From an uncultured Clostridia bacterium (GTDB lineage Bacteria > Bacillota > Clostridia > TANB77 > CAG-508): a DNA stretch of 57,536 nucleotides. The notes under the pieces are model-generated. The model made no database searches, was not told where the DNA came from, and saw only the letters and a program-made list of their open reading frames with translations. Each line of letters begins with the position of its first letter. Position 1 is the stretch's first letter. This document shows positions 26,414 to 34,698 of this stretch, in pieces. Where the stretch lies: positions 1 to 57,536 of the forward strand of contig CANQHU010000004.1 in NCBI GenBank assembly GCA_947623945.1, written 5' to 3'. A program made the translations under genes and the position numbers.

Positions 26414-27593
26414 TTGCTTTTACCTCCTTTGCTTTAGCTTTTTTGCTATCCTCTTCATTTAATTCTTTTAATGTATCTTCTGCAATCTCTGTTCCTATAT
26501 ACCCCTTATTTCCTTCTACAATAATTTTTGCCATTTCATTTATTAATTCGTCCATCTTTCTTTCTTTTTCAATTGCTTCTTGCTCTTTTCTAGTTCTAAT
26601 TGTTTCTACTTTTGATACTGCTTTATTAATTGCTTTTTCTTCTATTACTTTATCTAATTCTCTAATCCTTTTATCAAATACATCTTCTGAAGTTGAATAT
26701 AACTTATCATATTGAGCTGTAATTGCTCTATCAATTCCAAAATCTTCTGCTTGATCTCTGTTATAAGCCATGTAAAGCAATTCTATCAATTCTCTTGTAT
26801 TTAATATTTTACCATTTACACCACAGGCACCTAATGTCCTAATAATTGCTTGTGATCTTGTGTATAACTCTGAGAAAGCAATATTCCTTACCTCATATTC
26901 ATCAAATTCATTTGCTCCTAAATCTGATGGATAATAAGGTATTACTACATAATATCTTTTGCTTAATATATTTTTATTTAAGCTCATTTTTTCTGTATCT
27001 GCTATTACATCTTTTCCATATTCGTACAAGTTTGTTTGTTTTGTTATTTCATAAAGCATTTTCTGCCTATCTTGTTTAGTATATCTTCCTGATTCTATCA
27101 TATCTTTATATTGCTGTTTTTTCGTATTCAAATCTATTTCTATTTGAGATATTTTTTCTTTATAGGCATTGATGCTACTTCCTAAATCAATTGTTCTAGT
27201 TTGAACATATAATTGTATTGGATGTCTTAAAGTATTTAAAAATTGTAAAAATCCTTCTTCTACTGCTGTTTTTTCAACACCAGACATTAAGTCATAATTT
27301 ACACCTTGACATTCTACTACCATTATGTATTTAAAGTTTTCTTTTTGTATAATCATATTGTCCTCAACTTTTTCAAACTCCATAAAGTTGAATATTGTTT
27401 GATATTTGGTTTCACTTGTTTCTATGTCTTTTTTACTTTTTGTTTTTGGTGCATTATTTTCTTGTATTTTTTTATTCTCTTTCTTCTTTTTCATAAGTAA
27501 TGCAATATATACTATTACCAATATAACTAATATTGCTATAAATACAATTAATAATGCTGATAATAAACCTGTTATTTGATCATTTTCGCTCAT
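26355..27593 (-). CDS. TraC/VirB4 N-terminal-domain partner protein
   Basis: A 412-residue protein. A membrane segment (residues 12-34) is followed by YQTIFNFMEFEKVEDNMI and QFLNTLRHPIQLYVQTRTID, which match the N-terminal domain of conjugative VirB4/TraC proteins. A coiled-coil and a basic tail (KGRNKTTRTRKQ) follow. It appears to be a split VirB4: this membrane-bound half plus the ATPase half encoded by the overlapping next gene. The same split occurs in the second locus at 48340-50750. The start follows AAAAGGAGG. It sits three bases after the PrgI gene. Confidence 0.75.
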   Translation of the reverse strand: MSENDQITGLLSALLIVFIAILVILVIVYIALLMKKKKENKKIQENNAPKTKSKKDIETSETKYQTIFNFMEFEKVEDNMIIQKENFKYIMVVECQGVNYDLMSGVEKTAVEEGFLQFLNTLRHPIQLYVQTRTIDLGSSINAYKEKISQIEIDLNTKKQQYKDMIESGRYTKQDRQKMLYEITKQTNLYEYGKDVIADTEKMSLNKNILSKRYYVVIPYYPSDLGANEFDEYEVRNIAFSELYTRSQAIIRTLGACGVNGKILNTRELIELLYMAYNRDQAEDFGIDRAITAQYDKLYSTSEDVFDKRIRELDKVIEEKAINKAVSKVETIRTRKEQEAIEKERKMDELINEMAKIIVEGNKGYIGTEIAEDTLKELNEEDSKKAKAKEVKANAKEEKGRNKTTRTRKQTK

Positions 27594-27596
27594 ATT

Positions 27597-27935
27597 TTAT
27601 TTTTCCTCCTTTTCTTTTGTATACAAAGAATAAATTTTATTTTTCTTACTCTTAAATTTTATATATCTTTTTATAACGTCATCTATGTTTTCTCCACTTA
27701 TATCACTTATTGCATTTATTTTCGGCACTTTAAAAGTAGCAATAGAAAATCCAATTGCTCCAAACCCAACAACAAAAAATAATCCAATTGTGCCCATTCT
27801 CATTGCTTCAAAGATTAAGTAAAATAATCCTCCAACCGCTGCTCCAATAAAAGTATAAATTAATGCTTTAGTAGAAAAAATATATAAGATTCTTCCTTCT
27901 CCCTTTACATTTCTAGGTATATTATATGTTCCCAT
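27597..27935 (-). CDS. PrgI-family membrane protein
   Basis: A 112-residue protein with MGTYNIPRNVKGEGRILYIFS at the N-terminus and two membrane helices (about 24-45 and 50-68), the hallmark of the PrgI family found beside VirB4 in Gram-positive conjugation and secretion loci (VirB3-like). The start ATG has AAAGGAGG upstream. It is followed three bases later by the TraC N-terminal gene. Confidence 0.85.
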   Translation of the reverse strand: MGTYNIPRNVKGEGRILYIFSTKALIYTFIGAAVGGLFYLIFEAMRMGTIGLFFVVGFGAIGFSIATFKVPKINAISDISGENIDDVIKRYIKFKSKKNKIYSLYTKEKEEK

Positions 27936-28045
27936 AACGGCCTCCTTTTCTATTATGTATATTATACCAAATTTTTTGTTGTTTGTACTGTTTTTGTGTC
28001 TATTTAATCAATTTGTAAAGAAATTGTAATACGCATGTAATATAT

Positions 28046-28429
28046 CTACATATTATTAAATATTTCTATTGCTATTTTCCAAATTCCAAATGCACCAAAT
28101 AAGACTGCACATCCAATAACATATACAAATAAATTCTCTTTTGACTTTGCTTTTTCTTCAGCAGATGAATACATATATTGTATACCTAAAACAATTCCTA
28201 CAATGACTGCTATTACTAGTCCTATAGAAAATAATACTGTGTATATAATATCTGAAAAAGAATCCATATTATTAAACACTACTGTTTGATCTTTATGTAA
28301 AAAACTTTCTGCATCGTTCATAATTTCTCCTACTGGGTCACTTGATTCTCCAGCATACGCATAATTTGATATTCCAAAAATGATTAGCAATATTAACAGT
28401 AATACTGTTATAATTTTAACTAGTTTCAT
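28046..28429 (-). CDS. VirB2-like pilin 4
   Basis: 127 residues from ATG 28429. I chose this start because AGGAGAG precedes it and a clean signal peptide follows (ILLIIFGISNYAYA, cleavage near residue 26). Upstream codons of the longer frame lack a ribosome site. Two membrane helices in the mature part, with GIVLGIQYMYSSAEEKAKSKE, match the VirB2/TrbC-like pilins next door. It is the nearest of the four to the rest of the operon. A length of ~100 mature residues fits a pilin subunit. Confidence 0.75.
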   Translation of the reverse strand: MKLVKIITVLLLILLIIFGISNYAYAGESSDPVGEIMNDAESFLHKDQTVVFNNMDSFSDIIYTVLFSIGLVIAVIVGIVLGIQYMYSSAEEKAKSKENLFVYVIGCAVLFGAFGIWKIAIEIFNNM

Positions 28430-28516
28430 TTTATTCACTCTCCTTCTATTTTCCCTAATTATATTATATCTTATTTTTCGCTTTTTTTCAATATTTTTCG
28501 CGTTTTTATAGCATAA

Positions 28517-28546
28517 AAAAAAGAGATAAATTTTCAAATTTACCTC
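28517..28546 (-). terminator. Terminator between pilin genes
   Basis: On the minus strand AGAGGTAAATT and AAATTTATCTCT form a stem with a run of eight T. It follows the pilin gene at 28567-28938 and could lower downstream expression relative to the pilins. Confidence 0.65.
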
Positions 28547-28566
28547 TTTCTTTATTAATTATATTA

Positions 28567-28938
28567 TTATTTTGTGCTGCCGCCACCTAAAGTTTGCGTA
28601 AATCCAAATACAATACCAGCAATTGCAGATGCAGCAAATACTAGAGCAGCACCAATAATATATGGTAATAATGTCTTTTTGTATTCTGCTTTTTCTTCTG
28701 CGCTTCCCATCATGTATTTCAAACCTAAAATTACTAATACAATAACAGATGCAATAGATCCTATTGTACTAACAATTGTTATGATTTGATTACCAATATT
28801 TGTAATCCCATCTGTACTAAAATTTGGATCTCCTGTAAATGTTGATGGGTCTGTCGCTGCTAAAACTACATTAGATATTGTTGTTACTATCATCATAACT
28901 AACATAAAAACGCTTATAATTTTTTGTACTTTTTTCAT
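28567..28938 (-). CDS. VirB2-like pilin 3
   Basis: A 123-residue protein with a signal peptide ending VVLAA near residue 28. Two membrane helices carry the shared motif LGLKYMMGSAEEKAEYKKTLLPYIIG, followed by a glycine-rich end. The shared block IxxGIKYMxGSxEEKAxYKxxLxPYIIGA defines the local pilin family. The start follows AAGGAGG. A strong terminator follows it. Confidence 0.8.
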   Translation of the reverse strand: MKKVQKIISVFMLVMMIVTTISNVVLAATDPSTFTGDPNFSTDGITNIGNQIITIVSTIGSIASVIVLVILGLKYMMGSAEEKAEYKKTLLPYIIGAALVFAASAIAGIVFGFTQTLGGGSTK

Positions 28939-29033
28939 TTTTTTCTCCTCCTTTTATTATTTTTTATATTATTAATATTAAAAACTTAATAACTACAATT
29001 ATTATAACATATTTATTATATTTTTTCAACTTT

Positions 29034-29384
29034 TTATAAATTTATTGCTACTTTATATAAAATTCCTGCTATTGTTGAAGCTGCAAAAAGTAATCCCGCA
29101 CCAATTATATATGGCATTAATGAACTTTTGTATTTCGCTTTTTCTTCTACACTACCTAACATATATTTTATTCCTATAATTATTAGAACAACAACCGATA
29201 CTATAGAACCTATTGTACTTAATACTGTAATAATGATATTTCCCATGTTTTTTGCATCAGCATTATTAAAGGGTGTCCCTGTTAATTCTCCCACACTAAA
29301 TCCATATACCATTGTATTAAATAAAAACACAAAAAAAATTATCGCAATTATTACTATTATTTTTCTTTTTTGGTTTCGTTTCAA
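29034..29384 (-). CDS. VirB2-like pilin 2
   Basis: A 116-residue protein with an N-terminal signal or anchor (residues 8-28). The VirB2-like block GIKYMLGSVEEKAKYKSSLMPYI lies between two membrane helices. It follows pilin 1 by 17 bp and has an AAGATGGAGG site. Four similar subunits in a row suggest gene duplication, with different assembly roles or antigenic exchange. Confidence 0.8.
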   Translation of the reverse strand: MKRNQKRKIIVIIAIIFFVFLFNTMVYGFSVGELTGTPFNNADAKNMGNIIITVLSTIGSIVSVVVLIIIGIKYMLGSVEEKAKYKSSLMPYIIGAGLLFAASTIAGILYKVAINL

Positions 29385-29401
29385 TTTATACCTCCATCTT
29401 C

Positions 29402-29749
29402 TTATGGAACAATGCTTTCAATAATTCCCAATATATTTACTATTGCAAAAACACAAATTGCACCTATTATATACGGCATTAACATTTTTTTATATTCTGC
29501 TTTTTCTTCTGCACTTCCAAGCATATATTTAATTCCAATGACAATTAATACTACTACCGATAGTATGCTTCCTGCTAGTTGTACTACTCCAATTACTTTG
29601 TTTGCCATATCTCTTAGTCTGTCTCCGCCAGTAACAGTTACTTTATAATCATCTGGATTTGAAATAGCTGCATAAGATATATTAAGACTGCTTATTACTG
29701 TTAAAATTAATAAAATAAAAATTACACATTTTACTATTTTTCTTTTCAT
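29402..29749 (-). CDS. VirB2-like pilin 1, first gene of the secretion operon
   Basis: A 115-residue protein with a signal peptide (ISSLNISYA, cleavage near 28). A short polar segment is followed by two membrane helices with GIKYMLGSAEEKAEYKKMLMPYIIGA. The start follows AAGGAAG. It is the first gene of the minus-strand operon that runs to 15249, about 170 bp downstream of the tRNA-Ser pair. By its order (pilins, PrgI, VirB4, VirB6, hydrolase) the operon matches Gram-positive type IV secretion systems. Confidence 0.8.
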   Translation of the reverse strand: MKRKIVKCVIFILLILTVISSLNISYAAISNPDDYKVTVTGGDRLRDMANKVIGVVQLAGSILSVVVLIVIGIKYMLGSAEEKAEYKKMLMPYIIGAICVFAIVNILGIIESIVP

Positions 29750-29874
29750 TTTGCTTCCTTCTAATTTTTTCTTTATTATATATCATTTTTTTCCTTTTTT
29801 CAATATGTTATATAAATTTAATATATTTGTAACAGTTTTGTTAAAATTATTTAAATATTTTTTTCAAAATAAAT

Positions 29875-29901
29875 ATAGTATACAAAAATATTGTATACTA
29901 T
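29875..29901 (-). terminator. Hairpin downstream of the tRNA-Ser pair
   Basis: ATAGTATAC and GTATACTAT form a 9-bp stem about 20 nt past the CCA end of the second tRNA. It is probably the transcript end. Confidence 0.55.
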
Positions 29902-29920
29902 ATAATATTTTTACCCTATT

Positions 29921-30010
29921 TGGCGTAGGTGAGAGGGTTCGAACCTCCGCGCCGATTACTCGACCTAGCAGTTTAGCAAACTGCCCCCTTCACCACTTGG
30001 GTACACCTAC
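29921..30010 (-). tRNA. tRNA-Ser (GCU anticodon)
   Basis: The minus strand folds as a class II tRNA. The acceptor stem is GTAGGTG/CACCTAC with discriminator G and an encoded CCA. The anticodon loop TTGCTAA sits between CAGT and ACTG-type arms. The long variable arm of serine tRNAs and the T-loop GGTTCGAACC are present. It reads AGC/AGU codons. Confidence 0.95.
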
Positions 30011-30023
30011 ATATTTATTTTTT

Positions 30024-30115
<92 letters not shown>

Positions 30116-30201
30116 ATATCCTTTGACAAATGTCAGCGACAGTATTTATATTAGCATTTTTATAGACATTTGTCAATACTTTTTTGTAATGATTTTTCTC
30201 A

Positions 30202-31692
30202 TTATTTTTTCATATATATATCAAATTCTTCTATTTCACCTATTTTTTCCATATTCTTTTTAATATATTCACGTACAATTAAAGATTCTTGCCAAAGCAT
30301 ATTATCCTCAGATTTTTCTATTAATATTTCAGTATTATGTAGATTTTTAATTTTTTCTAATAGCCCTTTTTCCCCTTCTTTTCCCAAATTTCCTTTTAAT
30401 GGTAAATCAAAAATTCCATTGTTTTTATTCATTAATACTGCATAAATTTCTGCCTTAGGTGATAAAATAATAACTGAATTTTTATTATTTTCAACATAAT
30501 TTAATACATTATCTGTACTTTTTTTAGTATCTTCTAACATTATCCCTCCAAAAAATGGTTTATAATGCTTATCCACTACTATTGGATTGTTGTTTATTAA
30601 ATATAACCATTCTACAAAATAATATGTAGAAAATGATATTGCAAATATACTAAATATTACTAAAATAATTTTGATTATTTTCTTGCTATTATTAAATTTT
30701 ATTTCTTTTAACATTATTGATATCAAGTAAATAAATGTAATTACTGATATATAACTTGCTAATAAAAAATGCATTTTATTTAAAATTGGTATTGCTATTA
30801 AATTAATTGGTATAGAAAAACTTTCCAATATTAATATATTCTTTTTTTGTTTTTTATCTACTTTTTTATTTTTTATAAAAGCAACTGCTAAAACAATATT
30901 TATAATAATAAAAAATATCATTATTATCATACTGCTAATTTCAATAAAAACATTTTTGCTTGCAAATTCTCTTATGCCTAAAACAGCAAAGTTCCAAAAA
31001 TCTATCAAAATATTCTTTTTATAAAAATAAAATAGCATAAGCATAAAAAATAACATAAAAACTGCTAATTCTTGAATATATTTTTTTATTTTTTCTTTTA
31101 AATTATTATTTTCTAATAAAGTACATACTAATAATCCTATTGCATATAATACTCCAATATTTTGTTTTGTCATAAATATCAAAAATAGTATAATTCCTTG
31201 TATAACCCAATTATATTTACATTTCTTTATGTACAAATATATTCCAATTACGCAAAATAATAAAGCCATTGTATTATAATTTGCTTGACTAGTTAATAAA
31301 TGATACTTTTCAAATATAATAAAACATAAAACTATAATAATTGCTATTTTTTTATTTATTTTTAATTCTTTCAATAGTAAATAAGTTGTAAAATATAGTG
31401 ATACCATTATTATTATGTGATATAATCTAAATACTAAAATATTTGAACCTAAAATTTTAAAAAAAATCAATCCAATATAAAAAAACAGAGGAGTTATAAT
31501 AATGTTTACATCTTTATATATTTCAAACCCATTATATAATTTATAAAGATTAGCAAAATTCCATACCTCATCTGAATTTGTAACATTTACACTAAAAACA
31601 ATTCCAAAAGTTGCTAAGAAAAATAGCAAAATAGCAAATATATTATCATGTTTTTTTACAAAATTTGTTACATTTAATATTGCCGTTTTCAT
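30202..31692 (-). CDS. Polytopic glycosyltransferase-like membrane protein (GT39/PMT type)
   Basis: A 496-residue protein with about eleven membrane helices. An acidic residue pair after the first helix (VTNSDEVWNFANL) and a large loop follow, as in GT39/ArnT-like enzymes that move sugars from polyprenyl phosphate. The C-terminal ~110 residues are soluble (VIILSPKAEIYAVLM...). The gene overlaps the DUF4446 gene by four bases. The specific substrate is unknown, and the assignment rests on topology and the acidic first-loop motif. Confidence 0.65.
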   Translation of the reverse strand: MKTAILNVTNFVKKHDNIFAILLFFLATFGIVFSVNVTNSDEVWNFANLYKLYNGFEIYKDVNIIITPLFFYIGLIFFKILGSNILVFRLYHIIIMVSLYFTTYLLLKELKINKKIAIIIVLCFIIFEKYHLLTSQANYNTMALLFCVIGIYLYIKKCKYNWVIQGIILFLIFMTKQNIGVLYAIGLLVCTLLENNNLKEKIKKYIQELAVFMLFFMLMLFYFYKKNILIDFWNFAVLGIREFASKNVFIEISSMIIMIFFIIINIVLAVAFIKNKKVDKKQKKNILILESFSIPINLIAIPILNKMHFLLASYISVITFIYLISIMLKEIKFNNSKKIIKIILVIFSIFAISFSTYYFVEWLYLINNNPIVVDKHYKPFFGGIMLEDTKKSTDNVLNYVENNKNSVIILSPKAEIYAVLMNKNNGIFDLPLKGNLGKEGEKGLLEKIKNLHNTEILIEKSEDNMLWQESLIVREYIKKNMEKIGEIEEFDIYMKK

Positions 31693-32198
31693 TTAATAAT
31701 TTCTCCTGTTTCTATTGCTTTGTTTATTGCTTTTGATTCTTCCTCTGTAATAGTATAAGAAGATTTTCCATTTTTAACCGGCTTTGCATAAATGTTAGAC
31801 ATCTCTCTTGAATAAATACCATTTAACACAACTCCATCATTATTTTCATCTAGCAAAGCAAGTGTAAAACTCAAGTCGCTACCTGTATCCTTAAAAGCAT
31901 TATATCGAAATATTCCAACTTTTTGAATACACTTAGTTAAATCTTGTTTAATATTATTTACTTGTCCTGCAATTTCTGCATTTTGTTTTTCCACTTTATC
32001 CACTTTATAAATGTAATTTTGCAAGTCTTCTTCTATATTTTCTCCTTTTCCTATTTTTTTCATAAATTTTTTATACCTTTTATTTAAAAGAGAAAATCGA
32101 ACCATCATAATTATAAAAGCGATAACTAAAACAACTAAAATAATAGCAATTACCAATATAAATTCATCTCTTTTTAATATTTCGATTATACTTTCCAT
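31689..32198 (-). CDS. DUF4446 family membrane protein
   Basis: A 169-residue protein. A membrane segment (13-36) is followed by a coiled-coil (VDKVEKQNAEIAGQVNNI). The conserved C-terminal block FRYNAFKDTGSDLSFTLALL with NGIYSRE is characteristic of DUF4446, a clostridial family usually found just downstream of parB. The function is unknown. The position in this operon fits the family pattern. Confidence 0.88.
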   Translation of the reverse strand: MESIIEILKRDEFILVIAIILVVLVIAFIIMMVRFSLLNKRYKKFMKKIGKGENIEEDLQNYIYKVDKVEKQNAEIAGQVNNIKQDLTKCIQKVGIFRYNAFKDTGSDLSFTLALLDENNDGVVLNGIYSREMSNIYAKPVKNGKSSYTITEEESKAINKAIETGEIIK

Positions 32199-32216
32199 TT
32201 TCTAAAAACCCCTTTT

Positions 32217-33062
32217 TTACTCTTCTTTTATTAAGCCTAAAATTCTTTCTAAATCATCATTTGATGTATATTCTATTATAATTTTTCCTCTTCTTTTTCC
32301 AGCATCTAGCCTTACTTTTGTTCCAAAAAAACTTTGAAAATTATCTTCTATACTTTTATATAAAATATGATTTCTTTGTTGTTCTTCCCTTGTTTCTTTT
32401 ATTTTAGCCTTTTTTTCTACTTGTCTTACTGTTGCATTTCTTTCCAACATTTGGATTGCTGTTTGATATTGCTTTTCTGGATCTGTTATAGCAAGCAATG
32501 CTTTGCAAAGTCCCTCTGATAATTTACCCTCTTTTGCCATTTCTAATACACGTGGCTCTAAATTTAATACTCTTATCCAATTTGCTACTGTACTTCTTCC
32601 TTTTCCTAATTTTTTTGCAACTTCTTCTTGTGACATTCCATAAGTATCAATTAAAGTTTTTATTCCAAGTGCTTTTTCATATGGGTTTAAATCCTCTCTT
32701 TGCATGTTTTCAATTAAAGATATTTCTGAATTTATTTTTTCATTGTCTTCTCTAATTATAGCTGGAATTTCTTTTAACCCTGCTATTTTAGATGCTCTCC
32801 ATCTTCTTTCTCCAGCAATAATACTATAGTAATTTTCTTTTTTTGTTACTATAATTGGCTGAATTAAGCCATATTCTTTTATAGACTCTGCTAATTCTTC
32901 TAATGATTCTTGGTCAAACCTTTTTCTTGGTTGATCACGATTTGGTTCAACTTCATTTATTTTTAAATTTTTTAGTACATCATTTTCTTGCATTTTTTCT
33001 TCTTCAGGTGTTGGTCCAAATAGTGCATCTAATCCTTTTCCTAATCCTGTCATTTTTGGCAT
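32217..33062 (-). CDS. parB: Chromosome-partitioning protein ParB/Spo0J
   Basis: A 281-residue protein. The N-terminus GLGKGLDALFG is typical of chromosomal ParB. The CTPase/ParB-N domain follows (NRDQPRKRF, SIIAGERRWRASK with the GERRxR box near 92). A helix-turn-helix over about 130-190 (SQEEVAKKLGKGRSTVANWIRVL) and a C-terminal dimer domain complete it. It binds parS sites near oriC and spreads as a CTP clamp. It lies four bases after parA. Full length and without in-frame CGG. Confidence 0.96.
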   Translation of the reverse strand: MPKMTGLGKGLDALFGPTPEEEKMQENDVLKNLKINEVEPNRDQPRKRFDQESLEELAESIKEYGLIQPIIVTKKENYYSIIAGERRWRASKIAGLKEIPAIIREDNEKINSEISLIENMQREDLNPYEKALGIKTLIDTYGMSQEEVAKKLGKGRSTVANWIRVLNLEPRVLEMAKEGKLSEGLCKALLAITDPEKQYQTAIQMLERNATVRQVEKKAKIKETREEQQRNHILYKSIEDNFQSFFGTKVRLDAGKRRGKIIIEYTSNDDLERILGLIKEE

Positions 33063-33065
33063 ATA

Positions 33066-33839
33066 CTATTCCTCCCTTTTTTCGTTAATTTTTAAAAATT
33101 CTTTTGCAAATTTTATATAACTTTTTGCTCCTTTTGATTTTATGTCATATTCTGTTATTGGCATTCCATAACTTGGTGCTTCACTTAGCCTTACATTTCT
33201 TGGTATTACTGTTTTATATACTTTATTATTAAAATATTTTTTTACTTCTCTTACAACTTGGTTTGAAAGGTTTGTCCTTATGTCATACATTGTTAATAAT
33301 GCACCTTCTATTTGAATATTTTTGTTTAAATGTTTTTGTACTAAATTGATTGTATTTAATAGTTGTCCTAATCCTTCTAATGCAAAATATTCACATTGAA
33401 CTGGTATTAATACACTGTTTGAAGCAGTAAAAGCATTTAATGTTATTAATCCTAAAGATGGTGGACAGTCAATTAATATATAATCATAATCATTTACAAC
33501 TTCTTCTAATTTTTCTTTTAAACGTTGCTCTCTTGACATCATTGATACAAGTTCAACTTCCGCCCCAGCTAAATTAATGTTGGACGGACAAATTTGTAAA
33601 TTTTTTATTCTTGTATTTTGGATAGTTTCTCCCATTGTTGCATCATTTACTAAAATATCATATGTAGAAAATTCGTTTTCTTTTTCTAACCCTAGTCCAC
33701 TTGTTGCATTTCCTTGTGGATCTGCATCAATTAATAAAACCCTTTTTCCTTTTTTTGCTAGTATTGTGCTTAAATTTACTGATGTTGTAGTTTTTCCTAC
33801 TCCACCTTTTTGATTTGCTACAGATATAATTTTTCCCAA
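33066..33839 (-). CDS. parA: Chromosome-partitioning ATPase ParA/Soj
   Basis: A 257-residue protein with deviant Walker A KGGVGKTTTSVNL at residues 11-23, DADPQGN in the A' motif and LIDCPPSLG in Walker B. It is the partner of ParB in origin segregation and, in Firmicutes, in control of DnaA. The start ATG follows a GGGGCGAT region with a weak ribosome site. Full length. Confidence 0.96.
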   Translation of the reverse strand: MGKIISVANQKGGVGKTTTSVNLSTILAKKGKRVLLIDADPQGNATSGLGLEKENEFSTYDILVNDATMGETIQNTRIKNLQICPSNINLAGAEVELVSMMSREQRLKEKLEEVVNDYDYILIDCPPSLGLITLNAFTASNSVLIPVQCEYFALEGLGQLLNTINLVQKHLNKNIQIEGALLTMYDIRTNLSNQVVREVKKYFNNKVYKTVIPRNVRLSEAPSYGMPITEYDIKSKGAKSYIKFAKEFLKINEKREE

Positions 33840-33920
33840 TTTTATCGCCCCATTTTTTAGTTTATTTTTACTTATTAGTTTCTATATTTTTACATTACTA
33901 TCATATAAAAATATAAAGAA

Positions 33921-33957
33921 AAAGTCAATAAATTTTTCAAAATTTATTGACTTTTTT
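33921..33957 (-). terminator. Strong terminator after rsmG
   Basis: AAGTCAATAAATTTT and AAAATTTATTGACTT form a 15-bp stem with a T-run on both strands. It separates rsmG from parA. Confidence 0.85.
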
Positions 33958-33963
33958 CTCATT

Positions 33964-34686
33964 TTATTTTAATGGCTCTTTTGCTGGCATTCCAGCCTTC
34001 CTAGGATACTTATTAGGTGTTTTGCTCTCCTTTTTTATAATAATAATATTTCTAGTTATATCACTTTCTGGTAATAAGAAATTATCTACACTCTCAATTA
34101 CTCCTCCAAGAACTGATACAGCTTTTTTACTTTGCTCTAATTCCTCATTTATCTCTGAGCCTTTCATACAAATACACTTCCCATTTATTTTTACTAAAGG
34201 AATTAAATATTCTGATAATGTAGTAAGATTTGCTACCGCTCTTGATGTTGCATAATCAAAACTTTCTCTTTGTTCTTTATTTCTTGAAAATTCTTCAGCT
34301 CGCAAATGGATTGCCTCTATCTTTGTAAGTCCTAATTTTTTTATTGTTTCTTGTAAAAAATTTACTCTTTTTTGTAGCGAATCTAGTAATACCACTTCTA
34401 TATCTTCTCTTATAATTTTTAGCGGTAACCCTGGGAACCCTGCACCAGTTCCAACATCTACTATTTTTGTATTTTTTGCAATGTATTTTTCTATTGTAAT
34501 TGAATCTACAAAATGTTTTAAAATAATTTCATCTGGTTTAGTAATTGCTGTTAAATTTATTTTTTCATTCCATTCTAATAAAAAATTCATATAATCAAAA
34601 AATTGATTTATTTGTTTCTCATTCAACAAAATTCCTATTTCTTTTGAAAGTTTTTGTATTTTTTCTGCAAACTCTTCTTTTATCAT
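33964..34686 (-). CDS. rsmG: 16S rRNA (guanine527-N7)-methyltransferase RsmG
   Basis: A 240-residue protein. The SAM-binding motif VDVGTGAGFPGLPLKI lies near 71-86 and the N-terminal region FFDYMNFLLEWNEKINLTAI is typical of GidB. It methylates G527 of 16S rRNA; loss gives low-level streptomycin resistance. It lies 12 bp downstream of mnmG in the conserved mnmE-mnmG-rsmG order. Full length. Confidence 0.96.
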   Translation of the reverse strand: MIKEEFAEKIQKLSKEIGILLNEKQINQFFDYMNFLLEWNEKINLTAITKPDEIILKHFVDSITIEKYIAKNTKIVDVGTGAGFPGLPLKIIREDIEVVLLDSLQKRVNFLQETIKKLGLTKIEAIHLRAEEFSRNKEQRESFDYATSRAVANLTTLSEYLIPLVKINGKCICMKGSEINEELEQSKKAVSVLGGVIESVDNFLLPESDITRNIIIIKKESKTPNKYPRKAGMPAKEPLK

Positions 34687-34698
34687 ATTTTTCTCCTT

